A stretch of 7,896 bases of DNA from a bacterium (GTDB taxonomy: Bacteria; Bacillota; Clostridia; Oscillospirales; Acutalibacteraceae). The translations under genes and the position numbers were made by a program. Positions 1-7,189 of this stretch are shown here, piece after piece. The notes below the pieces were generated by a model that was not told the DNA's origin, searched no databases, and saw nothing but the letters and a program-made list of their open reading frames with translations. The stretch is taken from contig SFWF01000070.1 in assembly GCA_004560045.1 (NCBI GenBank), positions 1 to 7,896 on the forward strand. Reading direction: 5' to 3'. Each line of letters starts with the position of its first letter. The stretch's first letter is position 1.

Positions 1-1
1 C

Positions 2-1138
2 TGCGAAGTAATTGCCGTTTCCGGAGACGTTGGACAGGGAACCGAGCTTGACGGTCTTGAAGAAAAGGCCATCGCTACCGGCGCTTCCAAGCTTTACATA
101 CTCGACCTTAAGCAGGAATACGTTGAGGAATACATCTGGCCCTGCCTTAAGGCAGGTGCAGATTACGAGAGCTACCTTCTCGGAACCTCTCATGCACGTC
201 CCTGTATTGCTAAGGGTCTTGCCGAGATCGCCAAAAAGGAAGGCGCAGACGCGATCTGCCACGGATGTACCGGTAAGGGTAACGATCAGGTTCGTTTTGA
301 GCTTACTCTTAAGGCCTTCGCCCCCGAAATGGCTATTATTGCCCCTTGGCGTGAGTGGGATATCAAGTCTCGCGAAGAAGAGATCGACTATGCAGAGGCT
401 CATAACATTCCTCTTAAGATCAATCGCGAAACCAACTACTCTAAGGATAAGAACGTATGGCACCTTTCTCACGAGGGTCTCGACCTTGAGGACCCTGCAA
501 ACGAGCCTATGTATGCAAAGAAAGGCTTCCTCGAGATGAGCGTTGCTCCCGAGCAGGCTCCCGACGTTCCTACCTACGTTAATATTCACTTTGAAAAGGG
601 TGTTCCCACCGCTATCGACGGCGTGGAAATGAACGGACTTCAGATCGTTGAAAAGCTTAACGAGCTTGGCGGCGCTAACGGAATCGGACTTCTCGATATC
701 GTCGAGAACCGTCTTGTCGGTATGAAGAGCCGCGGCGTTTACGAGACCCCCGGCGGAGCTATCCTTTATAAGGCTCACGAGCTTCTCGAAATGCTTTGCC
801 TCGACCGCGAAACCTCTCACTATAAGAAGCTTGTTGCTCAGAAGTTTGGCGAGCTCGTTTACTTCGGTCAGTGGTTCACTCCCCTTCGTGAAGCAATCTC
901 TGCTTTCGTTGATAAGACTCAGGAAACCGTTACCGGCGACGTTAAGGTCAAGCTTTATAAGGGTAATATCATCAATGCGGGAGTAACCTCTCCCTACACC
1001 CTCTACGACGATGAAGTAGCCTCCTTCGGCGACGACGGCGGCGCTTACGATCAGAAGGATTCCGCAGGCTTCATTAACCTCTACGGTCTTCCCATCAAGG
1101 TTAAGGCCATGCTCGATAAGAAGAGGGACAATAAATAA
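2..1138 (+). CDS. argG: Argininosuccinate synthase, 5'-truncated by the window edge
   Basis: Cytosolic enzyme that condenses citrulline with aspartate using ATP to give argininosuccinate, AMP and PPi, the penultimate step of arginine synthesis. The reading frame is open from base 2 and gives 378 residues; it starts at a [13 protein letters not shown] segment that in the family lies roughly 30 residues from the N-terminus. The missing part should therefore be the ATP-binding AYSGGLDTS loop. Visible family hallmarks are GTSHARP (about fragment residue 61), the signature [14 protein letters not shown] (87-100), APWREWD (114-120), the [12 protein letters not shown] segment and [13 protein letters not shown] near the C-terminus. 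The first in-frame ATG in the window (329) is internal to the signature region and is not a start. Lysine codons are strongly skewed (by hand count 29 AAG to 3 AAA), unlike argC, which suggests high expression. The stop codon overlaps the argC start as TAATG. Identification is firm. Confidence 0.97.
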   Translation, partial: CEVIAVSGDVGQGTELDGLEEKAIATGASKLYILDLKQEYVEEYIWPCLKAGADYESYLLGTSHARPCIAKGLAEIAKKEGADAICHGCTGKGNDQVRFELTLKAFAPEMAIIAPWREWDIKSREEEIDYAEAHNIPLKINRETNYSKDKNVWHLSHEGLDLEDPANEPMYAKKGFLEMSVAPEQAPDVPTYVNIHFEKGVPTAIDGVEMNGLQIVEKLNELGGANGIGLLDIVENRLVGMKSRGVYETPGGAILYKAHELLEMLCLDRETSHYKKLVAQKFGELVYFGQWFTPLREAISAFVDKTQETVTGDVKVKLYKGNIINAGVTSPYTLYDDEVASFGDDGGAYDQKDSAGFINLYGLPIKVKAMLDKKRDNK

Positions 1139-2067
1139 TGACTAAGGTGTTTATAGACGGAAGTCAGGGAACTACCGGACTTCGAATTTTCGACCGACTG
1201 AGCGCAAGGGAAGATATAGAGCTTATAACCCTTCCCGAAGAGCTTAGAAAAGACCTTTCGGTCAGAACTGATGCTATAAATTCCTCGGATATAACCTTCC
1301 TCTGCCTTCCCGATGCTGCCGCTATCGAAGCTGTAGCGCAGGCCAAGGACAGCGTTAAAATACTCGACACTTCCACTGCTCATCGCACTAATGAGCAGTG
1401 GATTTACGGTTTTCCTGAGGTTTTTGAAAACGGCTATGATAGGGTGAAAAACGCCAAAAGAGTAGCGGTTCCGGGCTGTCATGCAAGCGGATTTATAGCT
1501 CTTGTTAAGCCCCTTGTAGACGCGGGAATTATTCCCCCCGACGCCCTTCTGACCTGTCACTCTATAACGGGTTATTCGGGCGGCGGAAAGAAAATGATCG
1601 CCGAATACGAGGACGAAGGACGCGATTTCCTCTTTGATGCTCCGCGTCAGTACGCTCTTACTCAGCAGCATAAGCACCTTAAGGAAATCAAGGCTATATC
1701 AGGAATAGATAACGAACCTGTTTTCTGTCCCATAGTTGCTGATTTTTATAGCGGAATGTGCGTAACCGTACCGCTTTTTGCGTCACAGCTTAAAAACGGC
1801 GCAGATATAAACACTGTTAAAAAGATTTTTAAAGATAAGTACAACGGTCCTATAGTAAACTACTGTGAGGAGATAGGCGAGGGCGGTCTTGTTTCGGCAA
1901 ACGGAATGAGAGGCAAGGACTCTATGCAGATCTTCGTTGAAGGAAATGAGGACAGAATTTTGCTTATTTCCCGTTATGATAACCTCGGAAAAGGCGCATC
2001 GGGTGCCGCTCTTCAGTGTATGAACATTATGATGGGCATCGACGTTACCACAGGACTCGACTTATAA
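1138..2067 (+). CDS. argC: N-acetyl-gamma-glutamyl-phosphate reductase, type 2 (short form)
   Basis: NADPH-dependent reductase that converts N-acetylglutamyl 5-phosphate to N-acetylglutamate 5-semialdehyde, the third step of ornithine synthesis. The protein is 309 residues, matching the short type 2 AGPR class (about 310) rather than type 1 (about 345). Seen in order: a Rossmann dinucleotide loop IDGSQGTTGLRI (6-17), STAHR (79-83), YGFPE (90-94), the catalytic cysteine C114 in VPGCHASGF, TGYSGGGKKMI (144-154), QQHKHLKEI (176-184, probably supplying the catalytic histidine) and a C-terminal NLGKGASGAALQCMNIM helix. Type 1 enzymes and many type 2 enzymes have NPGCY(P/W)TG around the cysteine, whereas here it reads VPGCHASG. 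The ATG shares its A with the argG TAA stop; an SD-like AGAGGG (1122-1127) lies 10 bases upstream. The start agrees with the family N-terminus. It sits second in the arg operon. Confidence 0.96.
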   Translation: MTKVFIDGSQGTTGLRIFDRLSAREDIELITLPEELRKDLSVRTDAINSSDITFLCLPDAAAIEAVAQAKDSVKILDTSTAHRTNEQWIYGFPEVFENGYDRVKNAKRVAVPGCHASGFIALVKPLVDAGIIPPDALLTCHSITGYSGGGKKMIAEYEDEGRDFLFDAPRQYALTQQHKHLKEIKAISGIDNEPVFCPIVADFYSGMCVTVPLFASQLKNGADINTVKKIFKDKYNGPIVNYCEEIGEGGLVSANGMRGKDSMQIFVEGNEDRILLISRYDNLGKGASGAALQCMNIMMGIDVTTGLDL

Positions 2068-2071
2068 GGAG
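2066..2071 (+). promoter_or_regulatory. Ribosome binding site of argJ overlapping the argC stop
   Basis: AAGGAG sits 6 bases before the argJ ATG, and its first two bases belong to the TAA stop codon of argC. Ribosomes finishing argC would therefore terminate on the argJ SD, consistent with translational coupling (inference). Confidence 0.8.
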
Positions 2072-2077
2072 AATTTT

Positions 2078-3292
2078 ATGAATATCATCCCCGGCGGCGT
2101 GTGTGCCGCAAAAGGCTTTAAGGCAAACGGAATTCATTGCGGAATCCGCAAAAACCGTACCAAGCGCGATATTTCTATGATCGTAAGCGACAAAAAGGCG
2201 GTTGCCGCAGGCGTCTATACGACTAACCTTGTTAAAGGCGCTCCCAACATCGTTACCAAAAAGAATATTTCCGACGGCTACGCTACCGCAGTTATCTGTA
2301 ACAGCGGAAATGCAAACACCTGTAACGCCAACGGTATAGAAATAGCCGAAAAAATGTGTAAGCTTACCGGCGACGCTCTCGGAATTCCCGCTAACGATGT
2401 TGTCGTTGCGTCTACGGGCGTCATCGGACAACCTCTCTGTCTTGATCCTATCGAGGCAGGTATGAACGAGCTTGTTGCAGGCCTCAGCTACGACGGCGGT
2501 AAAGCCGCCGCCGAAGGCATAATGACTACAGATACCGTTATGAAAGAGGTAGCCGTAAGCTTTACTATTGGCGGCAAAGAGTGCAAGATCGGCGGAATAG
2601 GCAAAGGCTCGGGAATGATTCATCCCAATATGGCGACAATGCTCGTCTTTATTACGAGCGACGTTGCAATTTCTCCCGAAATGCTTCAAAAGGCCCTCAG
2701 CTGCGACATAAAAACGACCTTTAATATGGTAAGCGTAGACGGTGATACCTCTACCAACGATATGGTGGTCGTTCTTGCAAACGGTATGGCCGAAAACACC
2801 GAGATCAACTCCGAAGGCGAAGACTTCAACACCTTCTGTAAAGCTCTTAATACCGTTAACACCTATCTCTGCAGAATGATCGCAGGCGACGGTGAGGGTG
2901 CTACCAAAATGCTTGAATGCAAGGTAAGCGGAGCCGACAGCGATGCGATTGCGAAAACCGTAGCAAAGTCGGTTATATGCTCTTCTCTTACTAAGGCGGC
3001 TATGTTTGGCGCCGACGCTAACTGGGGACGCGTGCTCTGTGCTATAGGCTATAGCGGAGCCGACGTCGATATAACCAAGATAGATGTTTCTTTCCGCTCT
3101 AAGGCAGGGGAGATAATTGTCTGCAAAAACGGTGCAGGCGTCGAGTTTTCCGAAGAAAAGGCTAAGGAGATCCTCCTTGAAAGAGATATCGAAATACTCG
3201 TTTCTTTGGGCGACGGTAATTTCTCTGCAACCGCCTGGGGCTGTGACCTTACCTATGATTACGTAAAGATTAACGGAGATTACAGAACATGA
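2078..3292 (+). CDS. argJ: Ornithine acetyltransferase / N-acetylglutamate synthase (ArgJ)
   Basis: Transfers the acetyl group from N-acetylornithine to glutamate, releasing ornithine and regenerating N-acetylglutamate. Bifunctional members also use acetyl-CoA to prime the cycle; sequence alone does not settle mono- versus bifunctionality here. The 404-residue length is normal for the family. ArgJ is a self-cleaving Ntn-type enzyme: the Ala-Thr cleavage site is A186/T187 in KGSGMIHPNMATMLVF (176-191), so T187 becomes the nucleophile at the N-terminus of the beta chain. The oxyanion-hole motif STGVIG is at 112-117, and the conserved C-terminal tail NFSATAWGCDLTYDYVKIN is intact. The start is fixed by AAGGAG six bases upstream. 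The gene ends in an ATGA overlap with argB. No argA-like synthase is visible, which fits acetyl recycling by ArgJ. Confidence 0.97.
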   Translation: MNIIPGGVCAAKGFKANGIHCGIRKNRTKRDISMIVSDKKAVAAGVYTTNLVKGAPNIVTKKNISDGYATAVICNSGNANTCNANGIEIAEKMCKLTGDALGIPANDVVVASTGVIGQPLCLDPIEAGMNELVAGLSYDGGKAAAEGIMTTDTVMKEVAVSFTIGGKECKIGGIGKGSGMIHPNMATMLVFITSDVAISPEMLQKALSCDIKTTFNMVSVDGDTSTNDMVVVLANGMAENTEINSEGEDFNTFCKALNTVNTYLCRMIAGDGEGATKMLECKVSGADSDAIAKTVAKSVICSSLTKAAMFGADANWGRVLCAIGYSGADVDITKIDVSFRSKAGEIIVCKNGAGVEFSEEKAKEILLERDIEILVSLGDGNFSATAWGCDLTYDYVKINGDYRT

Positions 3293-4143
3293 TAACTAAC
3301 GCACAAAGGGCCGAAATTCTCGTTAACGCCCTTCCTTACATCAAAAAGTATTATAACAAGGTAATCGTTGTTAAATACGGCGGAAACGCTATGATAAACG
3401 ACGAGCTTAAAATTGCCGTTATGGGAGACCTCGTTCTTCTCAGTACTATCGGTATAAAGGTAGTTCTCGTTCACGGAGGCGGCCCCGAAATTTCGGGAAT
3501 GCTTAAGAAGATCGGTAAGGAGAGTCAGTTTATTAACGGACTTCGCGTTACCGATGCAGAAACTGCAGATATCGTTCTTCAGGTATTAGCGGGAAAAATC
3601 AATAAGACCCTCGTTAACCACCTTCAGAACAGCGGTGGAAAGGCCGTAGGTCTTTCGGGTATGGACGGTCATCTTATCGAGGCCGAAATAAAGGACCCCG
3701 CTCTCGGCTTTGTCGGCGAAATTACCGATATCAACATTGAACCCGTTACCGACCTTTTGGAAAACGGATATATTCCCGTTATTTCAACCGTCGGTTGCGA
3801 TAAAGACGGTAACGTTTATAACATCAATGCCGATACTGCCGCCGCAAGAATTTCAAGCGCTCTCGGCGCCGAAGCCTTGTTCCTTATGACCGATATCGTA
3901 GGACTTTTACGCGATAAGGACGACGAATCTACCCTTATTTCAAGCGTTTGCGTCAGTGAAGCACCTCAGCTTATGCGCGAAGGAATAATCTCGGGCGGTA
4001 TGATTCCTAAAATCGAATGCTGTGTAGAAGCCATTCGTCAGGGAGTAAATAGGGTGTTTATCCTTGACGGCCGCGTACCTCATTCGCTTCTTATCGAGAC
4101 CCTTACCAACGAGGGTATCGGTACAATGCTCTACGGAGGATAG
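3289..4143 (+). CDS. argB: Acetylglutamate kinase, probably arginine-feedback-sensitive type
   Basis: Amino-acid kinase family enzyme that phosphorylates N-acetylglutamate with ATP, usually the controlled step of the cyclic arginine pathway. It is 284 residues, with K29 in VVKYGGNAM, the glycine loop HGGGPEI (62-68), R86 in GLRVTDAE, NINADTAAA (178-186; N180 and D182 at the substrate/phosphoryl region) and K241 in GGMIPKIECC, all expected of an active kinase. Two features point to the hexameric, arginine-inhibited subtype: an extra N-terminal helix before the first strand (RAEILVNALPYIKKYYNK, 7-24), and the C-terminal signature DGRVPHSLLIETLTNEGIGTMLY (260-282). Inhibition by arginine is inferred from known family members and was not observed. 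Its ATG overlaps the argJ TGA (ATGA), with CGGAG ten bases upstream. One base separates its stop from argD. Confidence 0.97.
   Translation: MITNAQRAEILVNALPYIKKYYNKVIVVKYGGNAMINDELKIAVMGDLVLLSTIGIKVVLVHGGGPEISGMLKKIGKESQFINGLRVTDAETADIVLQVLAGKINKTLVNHLQNSGGKAVGLSGMDGHLIEAEIKDPALGFVGEITDINIEPVTDLLENGYIPVISTVGCDKDGNVYNINADTAAARISSALGAEALFLMTDIVGLLRDKDDESTLISSVCVSEAPQLMREGIISGGMIPKIECCVEAIRQGVNRVFILDGRVPHSLLIETLTNEGIGTMLYGG
4135..4140 (+). promoter_or_regulatory. Ribosome binding site that fixes the argD start
   Basis: GGAGGA lies inside the last codons of argB, four bases before ATG 4145. It decides for this start over an in-frame start at 4064, which would run 27 codons back into argB and add residues with no resemblance to the family. 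Confidence 0.85.
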
Positions 4144-4144
4144 A

Positions 4145-5305
4145 ATGAGTATTACACAATTAGACAAAGAATATGTTGCGGGTACCTACGGACGTTTCCC
4201 CGTTGAGCTTAAAAACGGCAAAGGTGCTTTGGTATACGATACCGACGGAAAAGAGTATATCGATCTCGGTACGGGTATCGCCGTAAATGCCTTCGGTTAT
4301 GCCGACGACGAGTGGATCTCTGCCGTAACGAAGCAGCTCGGCGCTCTTCAGCACACCTCCAACCTTTTCTATTCCGAGCCCTGTGCAAAGCTTGCTCAGC
4401 TTTTATGCGAAAAGACGGGTATGAAAAAGGTATTCTTTTCAAATTCCGGAGCCGAGGCAAACGAGTGTGCAATTAAAACCGCCCGTCGCTATAGTTTTCT
4501 GAAATACGGTGAGGGCAGAAGCACTATTGTTACCCTTAAAAACTCCTTTCACGGAAGAACCATAACGACCCTTGCCGCAACGGGTCAGGATATCTTTCAT
4601 ACCGAATTTGGTCCCTTTACCGAAGGCTTTGTATATGCCGAGGCCAATAATACCGCCGATGTCATAAGTTTAGTAAAGAAGCATAACTGCTGTGCCGTTA
4701 TGATGGAGCCCGTTCAGGGTGAGGGCGGCGTTATGAAGCTTGACGATACCTTCGTTAAGGAGGTATACGATTTCTGTAACGCAAACGACGTTTTGCTTAT
4801 CTTTGACGAGGTTCAGACGGGTAACGGAAGAACGGGAAGCCTTTACGCTTATCAGCAGTTTGGTATAACCCCCGATATCGTTTCGACTGCTAAAGGTCTC
4901 GGCGGCGGTCTGCCGATAGGTGCTACAATGCTTGGCAAAAAGGTCGAGGATACCTTAACCCCCGGCAGTCACGGCTCTACCTTCGGAGGAAACCCCGTTG
5001 CCTGCGCAGGCGCTTACAGTATAATCTCCCGAATCGACGAGGAGCTGCTTGCTGGCGTTCGATCGAAAAGTGAGTATATTTTTAAAGAGCTGGGCTCGGC
5101 TGAGGGAATTAAATCGGTCAGCGGAATGGGTCTTATGATAGGACTCGAAACCGAAAAGGATGCTAAAGAGGTCGTTGCCGCCTGCAGAGAAAAGGGCGTT
5201 CTCGTACTTACCGCAAAAACTAAGGTTCGTCTGCTTCCTCCCTTAAACATCCCCGACGAGCTTCTGAGTAAAGCCGTAGATATTATCAAGGAGTGTGTAA
5301 AATAA
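4145..5305 (+). CDS. argD: Acetylornithine aminotransferase (PLP-dependent, class III)
   Basis: PLP enzyme that transfers the amino group of glutamate to N-acetylglutamate semialdehyde, giving N-acetylornithine; relatives also serve lysine synthesis as succinyldiaminopimelate aminotransferases. The protein is 386 residues, standard for ArgD. Seen: SNSGAEANECAIKTAR (near 99-114) for cofactor phosphate binding, SFHGRT, EPVQGEGG with E188, the PLP-ring aspartate D221 in IFDEVQTGNGRTG, the Schiff-base lysine K250 in STAKGLGGGLPIGA, and GSTFGGNPVACA. The C-terminal KVRLLPPLNI segment is also family-typical. The start at 4145 follows GGAGGA and falls one base after the argB stop; the longer in-frame version from 4064 is rejected. 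The TAA stop overlaps the argF ATG (TAATG). Placement between argB and argF makes the arginine role clear, although ornithine aminotransferases share the motifs. Confidence 0.96.
   Translation: MSITQLDKEYVAGTYGRFPVELKNGKGALVYDTDGKEYIDLGTGIAVNAFGYADDEWISAVTKQLGALQHTSNLFYSEPCAKLAQLLCEKTGMKKVFFSNSGAEANECAIKTARRYSFLKYGEGRSTIVTLKNSFHGRTITTLAATGQDIFHTEFGPFTEGFVYAEANNTADVISLVKKHNCCAVMMEPVQGEGGVMKLDDTFVKEVYDFCNANDVLLIFDEVQTGNGRTGSLYAYQQFGITPDIVSTAKGLGGGLPIGATMLGKKVEDTLTPGSHGSTFGGNPVACAGAYSIISRIDEELLAGVRSKSEYIFKELGSAEGIKSVSGMGLMIGLETEKDAKEVVAACREKGVLVLTAKTKVRLLPPLNIPDELLSKAVDIIKECVK
5288..5293 (+). promoter_or_regulatory. Ribosome binding site supporting the argF ATG start
   Basis: AAGGAG near the end of argD is 11 bases before ATG 5305. 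A GTG at 5293 in the same frame overlaps the SD itself and so cannot be served by it, which favours ATG 5305. The spacing is slightly longer than ideal. Confidence 0.7.
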
Positions 5306-6216
5306 TGGCAAAACATCTGCTTAAGCTGATGGATCTCTCCGAAAAGGAGATTACCGAAATTTTAAACCTTGCCGATCAGCTAAAATATGAGAAAAAGCAC
5401 GGCATCGAGCATCATTATCTTAAGGGTAAGACCCTCGGAATGATATTCCAGAAGTCTTCGACCCGTACCCGCGTTTCCTTCGAGGTTGGTATGTACGACC
5501 TCGGCGGATCGGCTCTCTTCCTTTCATCCCGCGATCTTCAGATAGGTCGTGGCGAGCCCGTTGAAGATACCGCCCGCGTTCTTTCGGGTTATCTTGACGG
5601 AATTATGATCCGTACCTTTGAGCAGGCCGAAGTTGAATCCCTTGCCGAATACGGCTCTATTCCGATCATAAACGGTCTCACCGATTACTGTCATCCTTGC
5701 CAGGTTCTTGCCGATCTTATGACCTTCAGAGAGTTTAAAGGTAATTTCCAGGGCAAAAAGATGTGCTACATCGGCGACGGAAACAATATGGCAAACAGTC
5801 TTATCGTAGGCGGAATCAAGATGGGTATGAAGGTAGCCGTTGCTTGCCCCGAAAACTATCAGCCTGATGCTGAAATTATGAAATGGGCAAGAGAGAACGG
5901 CGACTTTACCTGCACCGACGACATTCTTGCCGCCGCTAAAGATGCCGACGTTCTTTATACCGACGTCTGGGCCTCTATGGGTCAGGAATCCGAAAAGGCC
6001 GAGCGTGAAAAGGTATTCGCCGGTTATCAGATCAACGACGAGGTTATGGCCGTTGCCGCAGAAGGCGCTATGGTTCAGCACTGCCTCCCCGCACACCGCG
6101 AGGAAGAAATTACCGCTAAGGTTTTCGAGGAGCACGCAGAAGAGATCTTCACAGAAGCTGAAAACCGCCTTCACGCACAAAAAGCCGTTCTTGTAAAGCT
6201 TATGGGAAATAACTGA
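5305..6216 (+). CDS. argF: Ornithine carbamoyltransferase
   Basis: Transfers the carbamoyl group from carbamoyl phosphate to ornithine, producing citrulline, the substrate of the ArgG encoded at the head of this operon. The protein is 303 residues, close to the family norm. Motifs: carbamoyl-phosphate loop SSTRTR (51-56), HPCQ (130-133), the ornithine-side DVWASMG (220-226), HCLPAHR with the catalytic cysteine (259-265), and the terminal ENRLHAQKAVLVKLM helix. The SMG and HCLP motifs separate it from aspartate carbamoyltransferase. A putrescine or catabolic carbamoyltransferase is unlikely in this operon. ATG 5305 was chosen over GTG 5293 because MAKHLLKLMDLSEKEI matches the family start and an AAGGAG lies upstream. 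It is the last gene of the operon; a strong hairpin terminator begins 10 bases after its stop. Confidence 0.97.
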   Translation: MAKHLLKLMDLSEKEITEILNLADQLKYEKKHGIEHHYLKGKTLGMIFQKSSTRTRVSFEVGMYDLGGSALFLSSRDLQIGRGEPVEDTARVLSGYLDGIMIRTFEQAEVESLAEYGSIPIINGLTDYCHPCQVLADLMTFREFKGNFQGKKMCYIGDGNNMANSLIVGGIKMGMKVAVACPENYQPDAEIMKWARENGDFTCTDDILAAAKDADVLYTDVWASMGQESEKAEREKVFAGYQINDEVMAVAAEGAMVQHCLPAHREEEITAKVFEEHAEEIFTEAENRLHAQKAVLVKLMGNN

Positions 6217-6225
6217 TAAAAACTG

Positions 6226-6269
6226 AAAAGATATGCAGGTTGGATCCTTCCAAGCCTGCATATCTTTTT
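6226..6269. terminator. Bidirectional intrinsic terminator between convergent genes
   Basis: The arms AAAAGATATGCAGG (6226-6239) and CCTGCATATCTTTT (6255-6268) are a perfect 14-base inverted repeat. Past a bulged G6254, four more pairs (TTGG/CCAA) close a six-base loop (6244-6249). On the + strand the stem ends in TTTTT (6265-6269). On the - strand the transcript leaves the stem as TTTTCAGTTTTTA. It therefore suits both the end of the arg operon and, from the other side, the end of the regulator unit. Confidence 0.92.
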
Positions 6270-6280
6270 ATAAATAGAAT

Positions 6281-6302
6281 ATTTCTATATCATTATAGAA
6301 AT
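6281..6302. repeat. Small AT-rich inverted repeat
   Basis: ATTTCTATA (6281-6289) and TATAGAAAT (6294-6302) are perfect 9-base arms around a TCAT loop. A competing pairing (TAGAA 6275-6279 with TTCTA 6283-6287) overlaps it. It lies 7 bases beyond the predicted end of the frameshifted regulator. It has no adjoining T-run and few G-C pairs, so it may be a weak 3'-end hairpin or simply AT-rich sequence. No function is claimed. Confidence 0.4.
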
Positions 6303-6308
6303 CGTCCG

Positions 6309-7189
6309 CTATTCAATAGTATAAGGAATCAAAATATCGGCTTTGTTTTGCGAAAATATGCTTTCTATCGATTTTTCGGCGATATCCTTAACCGAATAGT
6401 CCACCGAGGTTATCCGAATTCTTTAAGCATTTTAATGTTATCAAAGCCGTATACGTCTGCTCGTATATTCTTAAAATGAACCTTTAAAGCGTAATAATCG
6501 GTTGAACAGATTATGGCGGTTTTATTCGTGTAATTTTGCGATAACTGCTCAAGCTCGGTTACTACAGAATAATTCTTAAAGCCTCTTATACCTGCCATAA
6601 AGCCCTCAAAACGCATTTTTTGAGCATAAGCATCGCTGTATTTAAGGGCAGGGGAGAAATAGACGACATTATCGTAGGCTTTTTTCAGAACGGATTCGGT
6701 CATTTCCTTCATAGCGGCATAGTCATCGATTCCGACGTAGGGTATGCCTTCTACCTTGTTGCCGACACACACTATAGGTATATTAAGAGTAGATACGAAG
6801 CTTTCGAATTTATCGCCTGAATTAACCGAACAAAGAATAATCCCGTCAACACCCGAGCTATAAAGCTTTTTAATACACTCTATCTCGTATTCCTTATCAT
6901 AATGCGAAAGCATTACCGTAGCGGTATAACCGATTTTCCGAAGAGCGAACTCTATTTCGGTTATAAGGCTTGTCAGATATTCGTTATTGAGATTAAAAAC
7001 TATCACGCCAACCTGCTTTATGTTTTTGTCGAGGGTCGGGCGGTAACCGTAGGATATAGCGGTATCTATGATCATTTTCTTTGTCTTGTCGCTTATACCG
7101 TTGCGGTTATTAAGTGCGCGGTCGACCGTACCCTGAGAAACTCCGCAAATGCGTGCGAGCTGAGCCGTCGAAATTTTCATACTTCTCAT
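6309..7189 (-). pseudogene. LacI-family transcriptional regulator with a C-terminal frameshift
   Basis: The uninterrupted frame (6410-7189) encodes 259 residues: an N-terminal helix-turn-helix (ISTAQLARICGVSQGTVDRALNNR, 6-29), then a periplasmic-binding-protein-like sensor domain with VGVIVFNLNNEY (60-71), GVDGIILCS (113-121), YVGIDDYAAM (151-160), ICSTDYYALKV (227-237) and YGFDN (247-251). It stops just after MLKEFG. Shifting back one base at 6413 continues the expected tail, ITSVDYSVKDIAEKSIES and so on for 34 residues, to a TAG at 6309-6311. One base therefore seems missing from the GG- codon; the repaired protein would have about 293 residues. The stop would remove the third inter-lobe crossover and last helix, so function is doubtful unless this is a sequencing error. 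The linker after the HTH is about six residues shorter than in LacI. The start ATG overlaps the TGA of the upstream hydrolase gene; a second ATG three codons in is possible. The probable role is sugar-responsive control of the adjacent hydrolase locus (inference). Confidence 0.8.

Noticed and set aside
12..539. Open frame of 175 codons on the + strand
   Set aside because: It is a serine/leucine/arginine-rich out-of-frame reading of argG, which has clear family motifs over the same bases.
2045..2689. Antisense open frame of 214 codons opposite argJ
   Set aside because: Composition follows the complement of a well-conserved argJ, with no family resemblance and no plausible SD context.
4064..4144. 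N-terminal extension of argD
   Set aside because: The in-frame extension overlaps argB, encodes residues unlike the family, and a good GGAGGA sits immediately before ATG 4145.
5293..5304. GTG start for argF four codons upstream
   Set aside because: The GTG overlaps the only SD, and family proteins begin at the MAKHLLKLMDLS position.
5524..6261. Long antisense open frame of 245 codons opposite argF
   Set aside because: It has no recognisable domain and mirrors argF codon composition; it also begins inside the terminator hairpin.
6217..6308. Promoter, small RNA or ArgR operator in the convergent gap
   Set aside because: Both flanking genes end here. The bases are accounted for by the terminator and an AT-rich hairpin, and no convincing -35/-10 pair or operator palindrome could be supported.
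6405..6420. Programmed -1 ribosomal frameshifting in the regulator gene
   Set aside because: The bases before the stop (GAA TTC GGA TAA) do not form an X XXY YYZ slippery heptamer, no strong stem follows closely, and such recoding is not known for LacI-family regulators. An indel or base-call error is simpler.
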